Shown: in pieces, positions 25,983 to 34,057 of the stretch
How positions within the stretch are numbered: the stretch's first letter is position 1
Layout of the letters: each line of letters opens with the position of its first letter
Origin: Streptomyces purpureus
Lineage (GTDB): Bacteria > Actinomycetota > Actinomycetes > Streptomycetales > Streptomycetaceae
Assembly: GCF_014648195.1 (NCBI RefSeq)
Contig: NZ_BMQQ01000018.1
Location: forward strand, 79,818 to 143,817
Reading direction: 5' to 3'
DNA: 64,000 bases
Notes under the pieces: generated by a model
The model's database searches: none
What the model was told of the DNA's origin: nothing
What the model saw: the letters and a program-made list of their open reading frames with translations, nothing else
Position numbers and translations under genes: made by a program

Positions 25983-26408
25983 ATGTCCTCCTCGGAAGCC
26001 GCCGCCATCGCCGCCGAACTGCGCATCGCCATGGGCAAGCTCACCCGGCGCGTCAAACACGAGGACCGCATCCCGCTGGGCCAGGCCGCCGTGCTCGGCG
26101 CACTCGACCGCAACGGCCCCATGACCACCAGCGACCTCGCCGCCGATCAGCGCGTACGCCCCCAGTCGATGGCCCGGTCGGTGGGGCTGCTCATGGAACA
26201 GAACCTGGTCACGCGCCGCGCGCACCCCACGGACGGCCGCAAGTCGCTGGTCGAGCTCGCGGACGCGGGCCGGGCTGCCCTGGAAGCGGAGCGCAGCCGC
26301 AGGGCCGGTTGGCTCGCGCAGGCCATCGAGGCCGAACTCACGGATGAGGAGCGGGCGTTGCTGGCGCAGAGCGCCGCCCTGCTGGAACGGCTCGCCGCAC
26401 ACCAGTGA
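25983..26408 (+). CDS. MarR-family regulator, probable regulator of the divergent enolase
   Basis: 141 aa single winged-helix protein. LGQAAVLGALDRNGPMTTSD, then LAADQRVRPQSMARSVGLLM, form the recognition helices, and RRAHPTDGRKSLVELADAGR the beta wing. -10 TAAAGT is five bases before ATG 25983, so the mRNA is probably leaderless. It is divergent from enolase over twin palindromes and is expected to repress itself and that gene until a ligand binds. Confidence 0.9.
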   Translation: MSSSEAAAIAAELRIAMGKLTRRVKHEDRIPLGQAAVLGALDRNGPMTTSDLAADQRVRPQSMARSVGLLMEQNLVTRRAHPTDGRKSLVELADAGRAALEAERSRRAGWLAQAIEAELTDEERALLAQSAALLERLAAHQ

Positions 26409-26450
26409 CCCTGGGTCGACGGGTCTTCGGGGGGGCACGTCCACGCAGAA

Positions 26451-26483
26451 ATAGTAGCCATGGACATAGTAGCCATGTACTCT
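26451..26483 (+). promoter_or_regulatory. Tandem 15-bp repeat operator and leaderless promoter of second MarR gene
   Basis: ATAGTAGCCATG occurs at 26451-26462 and 26466-26477, exactly 15 bases apart. It is followed by -10 TACTCT (26478-26483) six bases before ATG 26490. The repeats overlap the region where RNA polymerase would bind, as expected for autorepression. Confidence 0.6.
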
Positions 26484-26489
26484 ATCGGC

Positions 26490-26993
26490 ATGAGTAAGGG
26501 TTCACCGGGTCCCACGCCCGGCTTCCTGGTGTGGCGGCTCGCCAACAAGTGGCGCGTCGCGGTCGATCGCGCGGTGGCCCCGCTGGGCCTCACCCACGCG
26601 CAGTACGTCCTGGTCGCTTCTCTGCACGGCATGCAGCGCGCCGGCGAGCGGCCCAGTCAGCGACGGCTCGCCGACCACACCGGCCTGGAGGCGCTGTACG
26701 TGTCGAAGCTGGCCCGCGCCCTGGAGTCGGCCGGCCTGATCGAGCGCGCCCGCGACCCCCGAGACCCGCGCGCCGTGCAGCTCGCGCTCACGGAGCAGGG
26801 CCAGGCCGTCACCCGGCAGGCCATCGGTGTCGTCCAAAAACTGCTCCAGCAGCTGCTGGAGCCGCTCGGTGGCCTCGATGCCCCGCGGACGCGCGCCTTC
26901 ACCGACGAACTGACGACCCTGCTCGACGCACCTCTCGCTCCACCTGCTCCATCCGTACCGAACGACGAGAGCACTCAGGGGACAACACCATGA
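26490..26993 (+). CDS. MarR-family regulator
   Basis: 167 aa from ATG 26490; an upstream in-frame ATG at 26460 lies inside the repeated operator and lacks a ribosome-binding site. The winged helix reads LTHAQYVLVASLHGMQRAGE, then RPSQRRLADHTGLEALYVSK and LIERARDPRDPRAVQLALTE for the wing. The last 25 residues are a Pro/Ala-rich tail. It overlaps the next gene by four bases (ATGA), so the two are translated together. Confidence 0.9.
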   Translation: MSKGSPGPTPGFLVWRLANKWRVAVDRAVAPLGLTHAQYVLVASLHGMQRAGERPSQRRLADHTGLEALYVSKLARALESAGLIERARDPRDPRAVQLALTEQGQAVTRQAIGVVQKLLQQLLEPLGGLDAPRTRAFTDELTTLLDAPLAPPAPSVPNDESTQGTTP

Positions 26994-27466
26994 CCATCAC
27001 CGCATCCACCACGACCGCATCCGCCACCACCTCGGCACCCCTCGCCGACTCCCGCGCCCTCGGGCTCGCCCACTACGCCGCCCGCGGCGTCCTGGAGCAC
27101 GTCCTCGCCCGGCACGGCATCACCTTCCAGCAGCAGATCACCCTGCGCGCCGCCGTCACCGCCGACGCCCCGCACACGCCGGACGACCTCATCGCCCAGG
27201 TCCAGGCCTCCCTCAAGGCCGATACGGCCGACATTCGCGCCACTCTCGACGAGCTGCTGGACAAGCACCTCCTCGTCGCGGACGGCGCGCACCTTCGCCC
27301 CACGGATGCGGGGCGTGACCTTCTCGCCGCCGTCGGCGCGGAGGTCGCCCCCATCACCGCCCGCGTCTGGGGCGGAATACCCGCCGAGGACCTGGCCGTC
27401 GCAGGCCGCGTCCTCGCCCTGGTCACCGAACAAGCCAACGCGGAGCTTGCGGCGCTGACTGTCTGA
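26990..27466 (+). CDS. MarR-like winged-helix companion protein
   Basis: 158 aa starting in an ATGA overlap with the MarR gene. A Thr/Ala/Ser-rich N-terminus of about 20 residues precedes a helical domain (LAHYAARGVLEHVLARHGIT, then FQQQITLRAAVTADAPHTPD) and a probable wing (LVADGAHLRPTDAGRDLLAA). It looks like a divergent winged helix and may be a heterodimer partner, effector-binding mate or target of the upstream MarR. DNA-binding ability is not certain. Confidence 0.7.
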   Translation: MTITASTTTASATTSAPLADSRALGLAHYAARGVLEHVLARHGITFQQQITLRAAVTADAPHTPDDLIAQVQASLKADTADIRATLDELLDKHLLVADGAHLRPTDAGRDLLAAVGAEVAPITARVWGGIPAEDLAVAGRVLALVTEQANAELAALTV

Positions 27467-27617
27467 TCGCTCGTATCGCTGATTCCGGGTGCCGTTCGGC
27501 GGTCGACGCGTGCCGGTTCCTGTCCAGTCATGGACGCACCGATGATATTTGCCTCGCCGGAGAGTCTCATCACCGTTATCGCCAGAACGGGAGCAACAGG
27601 AGCGACAGGAGCAACTC

Positions 27618-28262
27618 ATGACCCAGCTACTGAGAGTCCAGAACTTCAACGTCTCGAGTGACGGCATCGGTGCCGGTGAGGACCAGAGCTTCGAGCGTCC
27701 GTTCGGCCACGTCGATCCCGGAAGGCTGTTCGCCTGGGCCGGCGCCACGGCGAGCTGGCCCATGCGCACGGAACCCGGCGGGAGCCGGGGCCTCGACGAC
27801 TACTTCACGCGGGACTACGCACGCAACATCGGTGCCGAGATCATGGGCCGCAACAAGTTCGGTCCCCAGCGCGGCCCCTGGCAGGACCACGAGTGGCGCG
27901 GCTGGTGGGGTGACGAGCCCCCGTTCCGTACTCCGGTCTTCGTCATGACCCACCACAAGCGTCCTTCGTTCACCCTCTCCGACACCACGTTCCACTTCGT
28001 GGACGGCGATCCGGCCACGGTCCTCGAGCAGGCGCGGGAGGCGGCGCAAGGCAAGGACGTCCGGCTCGGCGGCGGCGTGACCACCATCCGGGAGTTCCTC
28101 GACGCGGACCTCGTCGACACCATGCACGTGGCGGTCTCGCCGGTGAAGCTCGGGTCCGGACTACGGCTCTGGGAGTCACCCGACGAGCTGCTCGACCGGT
28201 TCCACCTGGAGGTCGTGCCCAGCCCGAGCGGCGTCACGCACCACCTGTTCTGGCGGAAGTGA
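27618..28262 (+). CDS. RibD C-terminal/dihydrofolate-reductase-fold protein
   Basis: 214 aa. AGGAGCAACTC upstream marks ATG 27618 as the start. Features of the DHFR/RibD reductase fold: QNFNVSSDGIGAGEDQ at the N-terminus, IMGRNKFGP, TPVFVMTHHKRPSF, and GKDVRLGGGVTTIREFLDAD with the NADPH-binding glycine turn near residue 155. It is an orphan copy not linked to riboflavin or folate genes, so it is probably an oxidoreductase of unknown substrate. A hairpin follows the stop. Confidence 0.88.
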   Translation: MTQLLRVQNFNVSSDGIGAGEDQSFERPFGHVDPGRLFAWAGATASWPMRTEPGGSRGLDDYFTRDYARNIGAEIMGRNKFGPQRGPWQDHEWRGWWGDEPPFRTPVFVMTHHKRPSFTLSDTTFHFVDGDPATVLEQAREAAQGKDVRLGGGVTTIREFLDADLVDTMHVAVSPVKLGSGLRLWESPDELLDRFHLEVVPSPSGVTHHLFWRK

Positions 28263-28268
28263 CCGCTC

Positions 28269-28314
28269 CTCAGGCCGGCCCCCGGCGGTGTTCGCCGCCC
28301 GGGGCCGCCCTGAG
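28269..28314 (+). terminator. Imperfect GC-rich stem-loop
   Basis: CTCAGG at 28269 pairs with CCTGAG at 28309, extended by a CGGCC/GGCCG inner stem. It lies seven bases after the reductase stop. Confidence 0.6.
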
Positions 28315-28422
28315 GCCGCGCAAGGAGCACCTCGCCCCGGAGTCCCGCCCCGCACGTGGGTGATCTGGAACACGTATCGCAAAGCGTGAACCGGCCCGCA
28401 CCGTACCGGCGATAGAGAGGGC

Positions 28423-28995
28423 GTGAGACTGCTGCGCCCCACAGGGGAAGATCCTGACGACGACGCGGCGCTGCTGCGCGCGGTCGCGCGCGGTGACGCC
28501 CAGGCCCTGGCCACGCTGTACGACCGGCACTCCGGCTGGCTGCACGCCCGTCTGACCCGCCGCTGCGGCGACCCCGAGACCGTACGCGAGGTGCTCCAGG
28601 ACACCTTCGTGACCGTCTGGCGCTCCGCCGGGACGCACCGGGGCGGAGAGGCGGGCGGCTGGCTGTGGGTGATCGCGGCGCGGCGTCTGGTCGATGCCCT
28701 GCGCGCCGCGGAACGTACGGACCGGATGCCCGCGGTCGCACCGGCGCCCCCGGCCCCCTCCGCCGAGGACCGCGTCCTCGCTGGTCTTGAGTACGGGGAC
28801 GTGGGCGCCGCGCTCGACCGCATCTCGCCCGAACTGAGAGAGGTGCTGCGGGCCACGGTCGTCGACGGACTGACGACCCGTGAGACCGCGCGCCTGCTCG
28901 GCATCCCCGAGGGCACGGTGAAGAGCCGCGCCCTGCGGGCCCGCCGCGAACTGCGCGCCGCGCTCGGCCCGGCCGCGCTGGGAGGTCTGGCATGA
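28423..28995 (+). CDS. ECF-type RNA polymerase sigma factor
   Basis: 190 aa from GTG 28423 behind GAGAGGG. Region 2 is DAQALATLYDRHSGWLHARL, then TRRCGDPETVREVLQDTFVT with VWRSAG; region 4 is SPELREVLRATVVDGLTTRE, then TARLLGIPEGTVKSRALRAR. It overlaps the following zinc-finger protein gene by four bases (ATGA), the usual sigma/anti-sigma arrangement. Downstream ABC genes are probably co-transcribed and may be the functional output. Confidence 0.92.
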   Translation: MRLLRPTGEDPDDDAALLRAVARGDAQALATLYDRHSGWLHARLTRRCGDPETVREVLQDTFVTVWRSAGTHRGGEAGGWLWVIAARRLVDALRAAERTDRMPAVAPAPPAPSAEDRVLAGLEYGDVGAALDRISPELREVLRATVVDGLTTRETARLLGIPEGTVKSRALRARRELRAALGPAALGGLA

Positions 28996-30053
28996 GCGCC
29001 ACGCATGGAAACCCCACGCCCCCGCATGGAAACCCCACGCACCGGGATGGGAACCCGACACCCCCGCATGGGAACCCCACATTCCCACCTCTGAACCCCA
29101 CGCCCCCACCTGTGAACCCCACGCCCAGGCGCGGAAGCCCCACACCCTGGCATGTGACCGACGCCCAGGCCGCCTCCTACGCCACCGGTTCGGCGCCCGA
29201 GACGGACGCCTGGTCGCTGGAGAAGCACGTGGAATCCTGCGGCGACTGCGCCGCCCGCGTCTCCGCCGCCGTCCGCGCCACCACCGCGGGCCCGGAGCTG
29301 GCCGCGATCCGCGCGTCGATCCTGACCGCGGCAACGACACCCCGAGCCGTCACGGGGCGGCTCGGGGAATTGGACGCGCGCGGCGGCCTCCGCCTGTCGG
29401 CGCGCGGCGGCGTGCCTCACTTCGCCGCCCGGGCCTCCCGTCTGCTGTGGGCCGCGGGGCCCGCGGTGCGGGGGGCCTGGATGGTCGCCGTGGTGCTCGT
29501 CGGCGCGGCCGCCGTCGCCCTCGCCTACGGGGCCGGTTACGGCGCCGCCCGCCAGGCGCTGCTCGCCGTGGCGCCGGTCCTGCCGCTCGCCGGGGTCGCC
29601 GTCTCGTACGGGCGTCACGCGGACCCGATGTACGAGATCGGGGCGTCGACGCCCTCCGGCGGGCTGCGACTGCTGCTGACCCGGACGGCGGCCGTGCTCG
29701 CCGTGAGCGTGCCGCTGCTCACTGCGGCCGGGGCCGTGCTGCCCGGCGGTTCCGGCGGGCCGGGCGCGGCGGCCTGGCTGCTGCCTGGCCTCGCACTGAC
29801 GCTGGCGACGCTGGCGCTCGGCTCGTTCGTCGGGTGCCGCGCGGCCGCGGGCACCCTCTCCACCGCCTGGCTGCTCGCCGTAGCGGGACCGGTCGTCGGC
29901 CGACCGGGCACCGGGTCCCTGCCGCTCGCCGCCGACCTCGTACGTCTCCTGTCCGGCGCGGCCGCCCAGGGCGCCTGGGCGGCGGGCGCGGTGGTGTGCG
30001 CGGGGCTGCTGGTCCTGCGGCGCCGTTCCTTCGACCTCATGGAGCCCCGATGA
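28992..30053 (+). CDS. zf-HC2 anti-sigma factor with 7-residue N-terminal repeats and membrane domain
   Basis: 353 aa. The N-terminus carries seven units of a heptapeptide like HGNPTPP (residues about 5-53), then the zinc-binding anti-sigma motif HVESCGDCAARV (near residue 79), then about six hydrophobic segments (AWMVAVVLVGAAAVALAYGA and later helices to the C-terminus). It should hold the adjacent sigma factor inactive at the membrane. The repeats are encoded by a near-perfect 21-bp tandem array, unusual for this family. The gene overlaps both neighbours by four bases. Confidence 0.87.
   Translation: MSATHGNPTPPHGNPTHRDGNPTPPHGNPTFPPLNPTPPPVNPTPRRGSPTPWHVTDAQAASYATGSAPETDAWSLEKHVESCGDCAARVSAAVRATTAGPELAAIRASILTAATTPRAVTGRLGELDARGGLRLSARGGVPHFAARASRLLWAAGPAVRGAWMVAVVLVGAAAVALAYGAGYGAARQALLAVAPVLPLAGVAVSYGRHADPMYEIGASTPSGGLRLLLTRTAAVLAVSVPLLTAAGAVLPGGSGGPGAAAWLLPGLALTLATLALGSFVGCRAAAGTLSTAWLLAVAGPVVGRPGTGSLPLAADLVRLLSGAAAQGAWAAGAVVCAGLLVLRRRSFDLMEPR
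29004..29150 (+). repeat. Seven tandem 21-bp units
   Basis: Seven consecutive 21-base units, the first opening CATGGAAACCCCACGCCC, in frame with the anti-sigma gene. The first two are nearly identical and later ones drift, so copy number may vary between strains. Confidence 0.9.
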
Positions 30054-30826
30054 CCACCAGCGTGACGGTACGCGCACTGACCGTCCGGCACCGCAGGACC
30101 GTCGCGCTGAACACCGTGGACCTGGACTTCCGCACCGGCGTACACGGTCTGCTCGGCCCCAACGGCGCGGGCAAGACCTCCCTCATCCGTGTCCTGGCGA
30201 CCGTCGCCGCACCGGCCGCCGGGCGGATCGAACTGCTCGGCCGGGACGTGGGCGCGCACCGGGAGCGTGCGGCGGTACGGCGCGCGCTGGGCTATCTGCC
30301 CCAGGAGTTCGGCCACTACCCGGGCTTCACGGTCCGGGAGTTCGTCTCATACGTCGCATGGCTGAAGGAGATGCCGGCCGCGCGCGTCCCGACGGCGGTG
30401 GAACGGGCCGTGGAACGGGTCGGACTCGCGGACCGCATCGACACGAAGATGAAGACGCTCTCCGGAGGCATGGTGCGGCGCGCCGGCATCGCGCAGGCCA
30501 TCGTGAACGAGCCGGAGCTGCTGCTGCTCGACGAGCCGACAGCCGGACTCGACCCGGAACAGCGCGTCGAGTTCCGAGCGCTCCTGCGCGATCTCGGCGC
30601 CACCTCGACCGTCATCGTCTCCACCCACCTGGTGGAGGACGTGGCGGCGGCCTGCCAGGAGGTGACGCTGATCGAGTCCGGTCGCATCGCCTACCGGGGG
30701 ACGACGGCCGAACTGACCGCCCTCGGCGGGGAGCACGGCCGCGACTCCGACGGCAACGCCATCGAACGCGGCTACACCACCGCCCTGCGCGCCCACCGGG
30801 CGTCCCTGGCGGAGGCGGCCCGATGA
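30050..30826 (+). CDS. ABC transporter ATP-binding protein
   Basis: 258 aa. Walker A is GPNGAGKTS, the Q-loop YLPQEFG, the signature TLSGGMVRR, Walker B ELLLLDEPTAGLDPEQ and the H-loop VSTHLVED. This layout is the ABC-2 exporter class (CcmA/NodI-like). ATGA overlaps on both sides couple it to the anti-sigma gene and to the next membrane protein, so it probably drives the two downstream membrane proteins. Confidence 0.93.
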   Translation: MTTSVTVRALTVRHRRTVALNTVDLDFRTGVHGLLGPNGAGKTSLIRVLATVAAPAAGRIELLGRDVGAHRERAAVRRALGYLPQEFGHYPGFTVREFVSYVAWLKEMPAARVPTAVERAVERVGLADRIDTKMKTLSGGMVRRAGIAQAIVNEPELLLLDEPTAGLDPEQRVEFRALLRDLGATSTVIVSTHLVEDVAAACQEVTLIESGRIAYRGTTAELTALGGEHGRDSDGNAIERGYTTALRAHRASLAEAAR

Positions 30827-32154
30827 CCGCCGCCCCCGTCCTCGACGACACCGCGCCCGCGCCCACCCCGGCACGCGCGCGTACGGTCCGTCCCCTGCTC
30901 TCCGAACTCCGCCGGGGCGTCGGACCTTGGGCAGGCGCCGCGCTCGCGCTGACCGTCTCGATCGCGATGTACGGCAAGGCGGACTACATCGACGGCTGGC
31001 AGAGCCGCTGGGGCGAGGCCACGAGCCTGCTGCGGACCGCCGGGCTGCTCCTCGGCGGCCCGCTCGCGGTCGCCGCCGGATGCTGGCAGGGCGGCCGTGA
31101 ACGGCGCCGCGGCACGGGGGAGTTGTGGGCGTCCACCGCCCGCACACCGCTGCGCCGGGCGGCGGTCGCCGCCGCGCCCGCCGCCCTCTGGCCGGCCCTC
31201 GGCCACCTGCTCGCCGCCACCGGCTGCCTGCTCGCCACCTGGCCGTACGTGAGCGCCGGGCGGCCCGACCTCCTGCTCGTCCTGGCCGACGCGGTCGCGC
31301 TTGCGGCCCTTGGCACGCTCGGCTTTGTCGCGGGCCGGGTCATCCCTTGGCGGCTCACCGCCCCGCTGCTCGCCGCCGCGACCTACGTCGTACTCGGCTT
31401 CCCCGCCTACGGGAACACGCCGTGGCAGTGGCTGGATCCCGCCATGGCCCACTCCTACAACTGGGACAAGGCGGTGTGGTGGTTCGCCCCCGCCTCGGTC
31501 GTATGGACGGGCGGCCTGGCCGCCACCGCGTTCCTCGCGTACGCGGCCCGGCGCCGGACCCTCGCCCTGCCCCCGCTGGCCGCCGCCTGCGCCGCCGCCG
31601 TCCTCATCGGCACCGGCAACGGCGGCCAGGGCCCGTGGCGTGCCGACACGGCGGCCGCCCGCCTGGTCTGCGACGACGGTACGCCTCAGGTGTGCGTGAC
31701 GGCCGTCGACAGCCGGCTGCTCCCTCAGGTCTCCGCCGCGCTCGCCGACCTCAACGGCGCCCTACGAGGCGTTCCCGGCGCCCCCGTCCGCTGGACGGAC
31801 GGCCCGCGGCCGGCCGGTCCCGACGAGGCGTCGCTGCCCACCCCGGCCTTCGAATCCCTCCGCGGCCGGCTCAGGGATCCGGGCGCGTACGCCCACGGCG
31901 CGGTCCAGTACCTGTTCTCGGACTCCTGCGAGGACCAGGACTACGAGCACCCCGGCTGGGCGCGCGCCTCGGAGGTCAACTCGGCCGTGATCCAGTGGCT
32001 CGCCCCCTCCGCCGCGTACGAGCCCGTGCTCACCGACCGAAGCCGCGCCGATCTCGCCCGGCTCAAGACCAAGTCCCCGGCCGAGCGGCGCGCGTACCTG
32101 GCGCGCTATCTCGCCGCCGACCTCTGCGACGCCGAGGAGGTGCCCGTACCGTGA
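30823..32154 (+). CDS. ABC-2-like membrane protein with extracytoplasmic C-terminal domain
   Basis: 443 aa. Residues 1-30 are Pro/Ala-rich, then about six transmembrane segments extend to residue 260 (AALALTVSIAMYGKADY, VAGRVIPWRLTAPLLAAATY, LALPPLAAACAAAVLIGTG). The last 180 residues are soluble, with Cys in LVCDDGTPQVCVTAV and DSCEDQDYEHPGW suggesting disulfides outside the cell. Family not recognised; this position in the operon indicates the permease of the ABC system. Confidence 0.75.
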   Translation: MTAAPVLDDTAPAPTPARARTVRPLLSELRRGVGPWAGAALALTVSIAMYGKADYIDGWQSRWGEATSLLRTAGLLLGGPLAVAAGCWQGGRERRRGTGELWASTARTPLRRAAVAAAPAALWPALGHLLAATGCLLATWPYVSAGRPDLLLVLADAVALAALGTLGFVAGRVIPWRLTAPLLAAATYVVLGFPAYGNTPWQWLDPAMAHSYNWDKAVWWFAPASVVWTGGLAATAFLAYAARRRTLALPPLAAACAAAVLIGTGNGGQGPWRADTAAARLVCDDGTPQVCVTAVDSRLLPQVSAALADLNGALRGVPGAPVRWTDGPRPAGPDEASLPTPAFESLRGRLRDPGAYAHGAVQYLFSDSCEDQDYEHPGWARASEVNSAVIQWLAPSAAYEPVLTDRSRADLARLKTKSPAERRAYLARYLAADLCDAEEVPVP

Positions 32155-32759
32155 CCGCCTTCGTCCTCTACGCCCGCTCGCGGGTCCTGCCCGCCACCCT
32201 CGCCGTCCTCCTGGGCGCCGCGCTCGCCGCCGCCTGGAGCGCCTGGTGGCTCCAGGGCCAGCCCGGGTTCGACCACGCCGCGCGCGTACCGGTGGTCGTA
32301 CTGGCACCGCTGCTCACCGCGTCCGCCGTCGGCACCAGCCTGTACACCCACAGCGACGAGCTGGACCGGACCGCCGTACGGCCCTGGTGGCCGCGCCGAC
32401 TGTCCCATCTGCTGATGCTGACGGCCCTGTCCACGGCCCTGCTGGCGCTCGCGGTCCCCGGCCACCCCGACGCCTTCGGCGCGCCGGCGATGGTACGTAA
32501 CGTGCTGGGCGCCACCGGGGTGACCGCGGCGGCCGCCGCGCTGCTCGGCGCCCGCCTGAGCTGGCTGCCGATGACCGTGTACACCAGCGCCGTCTACCTC
32601 GCGGCCCCGTCCGTCCCCGGCGGCCACGCGGCCATCTGGGCCTGGACGATGCAGCCCGGCCCGCAGCGGGCGGCATGGGCGGTGGCGCTTGCCGCCTTCG
32701 TCCTGGGCGTGGGGCTGCTCGCGGCGCGCGGACCGCGGGCGGAGCGCAGGGGCATGTGA
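32151..32759 (+). CDS. Multi-spanning membrane protein, ABC partner
   Basis: 202 aa from GTG 32151 (GTGA overlap). About six hydrophobic helices (LPATLAVLLGAALAAAWSAW, VPVVVLAPLLTASAVGTSLY, LLMLTALSTALLALAVPG and others) with short loops and no enzymatic motif. It is last in a five-gene unit sigma, anti-sigma, ATPase, membrane protein, membrane protein, and is probably the second permease subunit. A terminator overlaps its stop. Confidence 0.75.
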   Translation: MTAFVLYARSRVLPATLAVLLGAALAAAWSAWWLQGQPGFDHAARVPVVVLAPLLTASAVGTSLYTHSDELDRTAVRPWWPRRLSHLLMLTALSTALLALAVPGHPDAFGAPAMVRNVLGATGVTAAAAALLGARLSWLPMTVYTSAVYLAAPSVPGGHAAIWAWTMQPGPQRAAWAVALAAFVLGVGLLAARGPRAERRGM

Positions 32760-32780
32760 GGGGCGTCGATGCGCCCCTCA
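32757..32780 (+). terminator. 9-bp stem-loop at end of sigma/ABC operon
   Basis: TGAGGGGCG pairs with CGCCCCTCA across a six-base loop. It begins at the stop codon of the last operon gene. Confidence 0.75.
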
Positions 32781-32799
32781 TCGTCTCCTACATGTGCGG

Positions 32800-33153
32800 C
32801 TACATGTGCGGCTGGTTGTAGTACCGGGCGAACTGATCCAGGTAGCTGGGCTCGCCCGCCTGCTTGATCTCGTCGAACTCCGGAGCGTCCTTGATCTGGT
32901 CCCTGGTCCGGTCGACGTAGACCTTCTCCTCGGTGATGTCGATCTGCTTGATGGTCCCGGCCGGCAGCAGAACATGCTTGCCGAAGATCCACACTCCGGT
33001 GTCGACGACGACGTAAGAGGCGCCGACCTCGTCGGAATGCTTGCTGATCTTCCCGATGACGCCGTCCTTGGCCTCGACCTTGTAGCCGATCAGATCAATC
33101 CCCTGCTGGAAGCCTGCAGCCGGTTGGTAGCCCCAGATGTTGTACTCGCTCAC
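32800..33153 (-). CDS. PRC-barrel domain protein
   Basis: 117 aa. GIDLIGYKVEAKDGVIGKIS, then ASYVVVDTGVWIFGKHVLLP and AGTIKQIDITEEKVYVDRTR, form a PRC-barrel, followed by an acidic/aromatic tail (QFARYYNQPHM). Such proteins are common stress- or sporulation-associated proteins in Streptomyces, but no partner is encoded nearby. Two CTACATGTGCGGC-type repeats cover its 3' end. Promoter sequence is expected in the 140 bases upstream. Confidence 0.85.
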   Translation of the reverse strand: MSEYNIWGYQPAAGFQQGIDLIGYKVEAKDGVIGKISKHSDEVGASYVVVDTGVWIFGKHVLLPAGTIKQIDITEEKVYVDRTRDQIKDAPEFDEIKQAGEPSYLDQFARYYNQPHM

Positions 33154-33291
33154 AGCGATCCCTCTCCGATGGGTGACAGATCACGGATATCTGCCGGATT
33201 TCACGCACCGGATAACGCGTGCGCGAAACACCCACCCGCCTGCCCGCCCTCCCTCCGGCCACCCGAGTGACTCATCGACCACGTACGGAGA

Positions 33292-33912
33292 TCACCCCGA
33301 TGGACGCAGTTCGGCGCAGTCGTCGACGAAGGCGCGGAGCCGGCGGATCAGGCTCAGGAAGGTGGCGGGGTCCCTCGGCGCGCCTCCGGGGGCGCCCTGG
33401 AGCCACTGATGCCACAGCCCGTCCGGGACCAGAAAGCGCGAGGCGTGGTCTGCCCCCAGGTTCAGGTCGAGGTACAGAAGGGCGCCCATCGCTACCAGCT
33501 GGTTGTAGGCGAGGTCGGGACGGCGGAGGTATCGATCAAGGTAGTCGGCCAGCAGATCGGCGTCATGCGGCGTGCCGAACGTGGCCAGGGCCACGCAGTA
33601 CGCCAAGCCGGCACAGCACACCTCGCTGGCCAGCAGCAGATCTCCGAGGCGCTCGCGGAACTCGGTCCGCCCGGAGACGGCGATGAGCCACGCCGCGGTC
33701 CTGCGCTCACGCCACCCGCCTTCAAGGAGTACGGCGAGCTCGTCGGAGGTGATGAGTCCGGCGTCTTCGACGAGAGCCCGCGCGAACCGGTCGTACTCCG
33801 GCCCCTCCAGGCGCAGCAGGCTGCCGCCGAGCTTCAGGTAGCGGCGGTCGGGCGTGACATAGCGACGGACCAGGTCCAGCAACTCGGCATCCTCATAGGC
33901 ACGGCGCACCAC
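33292..33912 (-). CDS. DUF6000-like hypothetical protein
   Basis: About 206 aa from GTG 33912; the longer frame to 34065 runs into the divergent VOC gene. A conserved-looking block runs LVRRYVTPDRRYLKLGGSLL, EGGWRERRTAAWLIAVSGRT, ALATFGTPHDADLLADYLDR and PDLAYNQLVAMGALLYLDLN. It appears all-helical, HEAT-like and soluble. The pattern matches what I recall of the Streptomyces DUF6000 family. Function unknown; a toxin-immunity role is only speculation. Confidence 0.65.
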   Translation of the reverse strand: MVRRAYEDAELLDLVRRYVTPDRRYLKLGGSLLRLEGPEYDRFARALVEDAGLITSDELAVLLEGGWRERRTAAWLIAVSGRTEFRERLGDLLLASEVCCAGLAYCVALATFGTPHDADLLADYLDRYLRRPDLAYNQLVAMGALLYLDLNLGADHASRFLVPDGLWHQWLQGAPGGAPRDPATFLSLIRRLRAFVDDCAELRPSG

Positions 33913-34057
33913 AGCATCCTGTCTCGCCGAACCGCGATCCGGCCAACTCTTTCGGGTCGGCAAACGGTTTGTCAGAGGGCGGTGCGAGGATGGCAGTGTG
34001 TCCCGGGTCAGGCGACCGGGACGAGGACGTCGACAGTTGCGAGCGGTCGGAGGCGGC

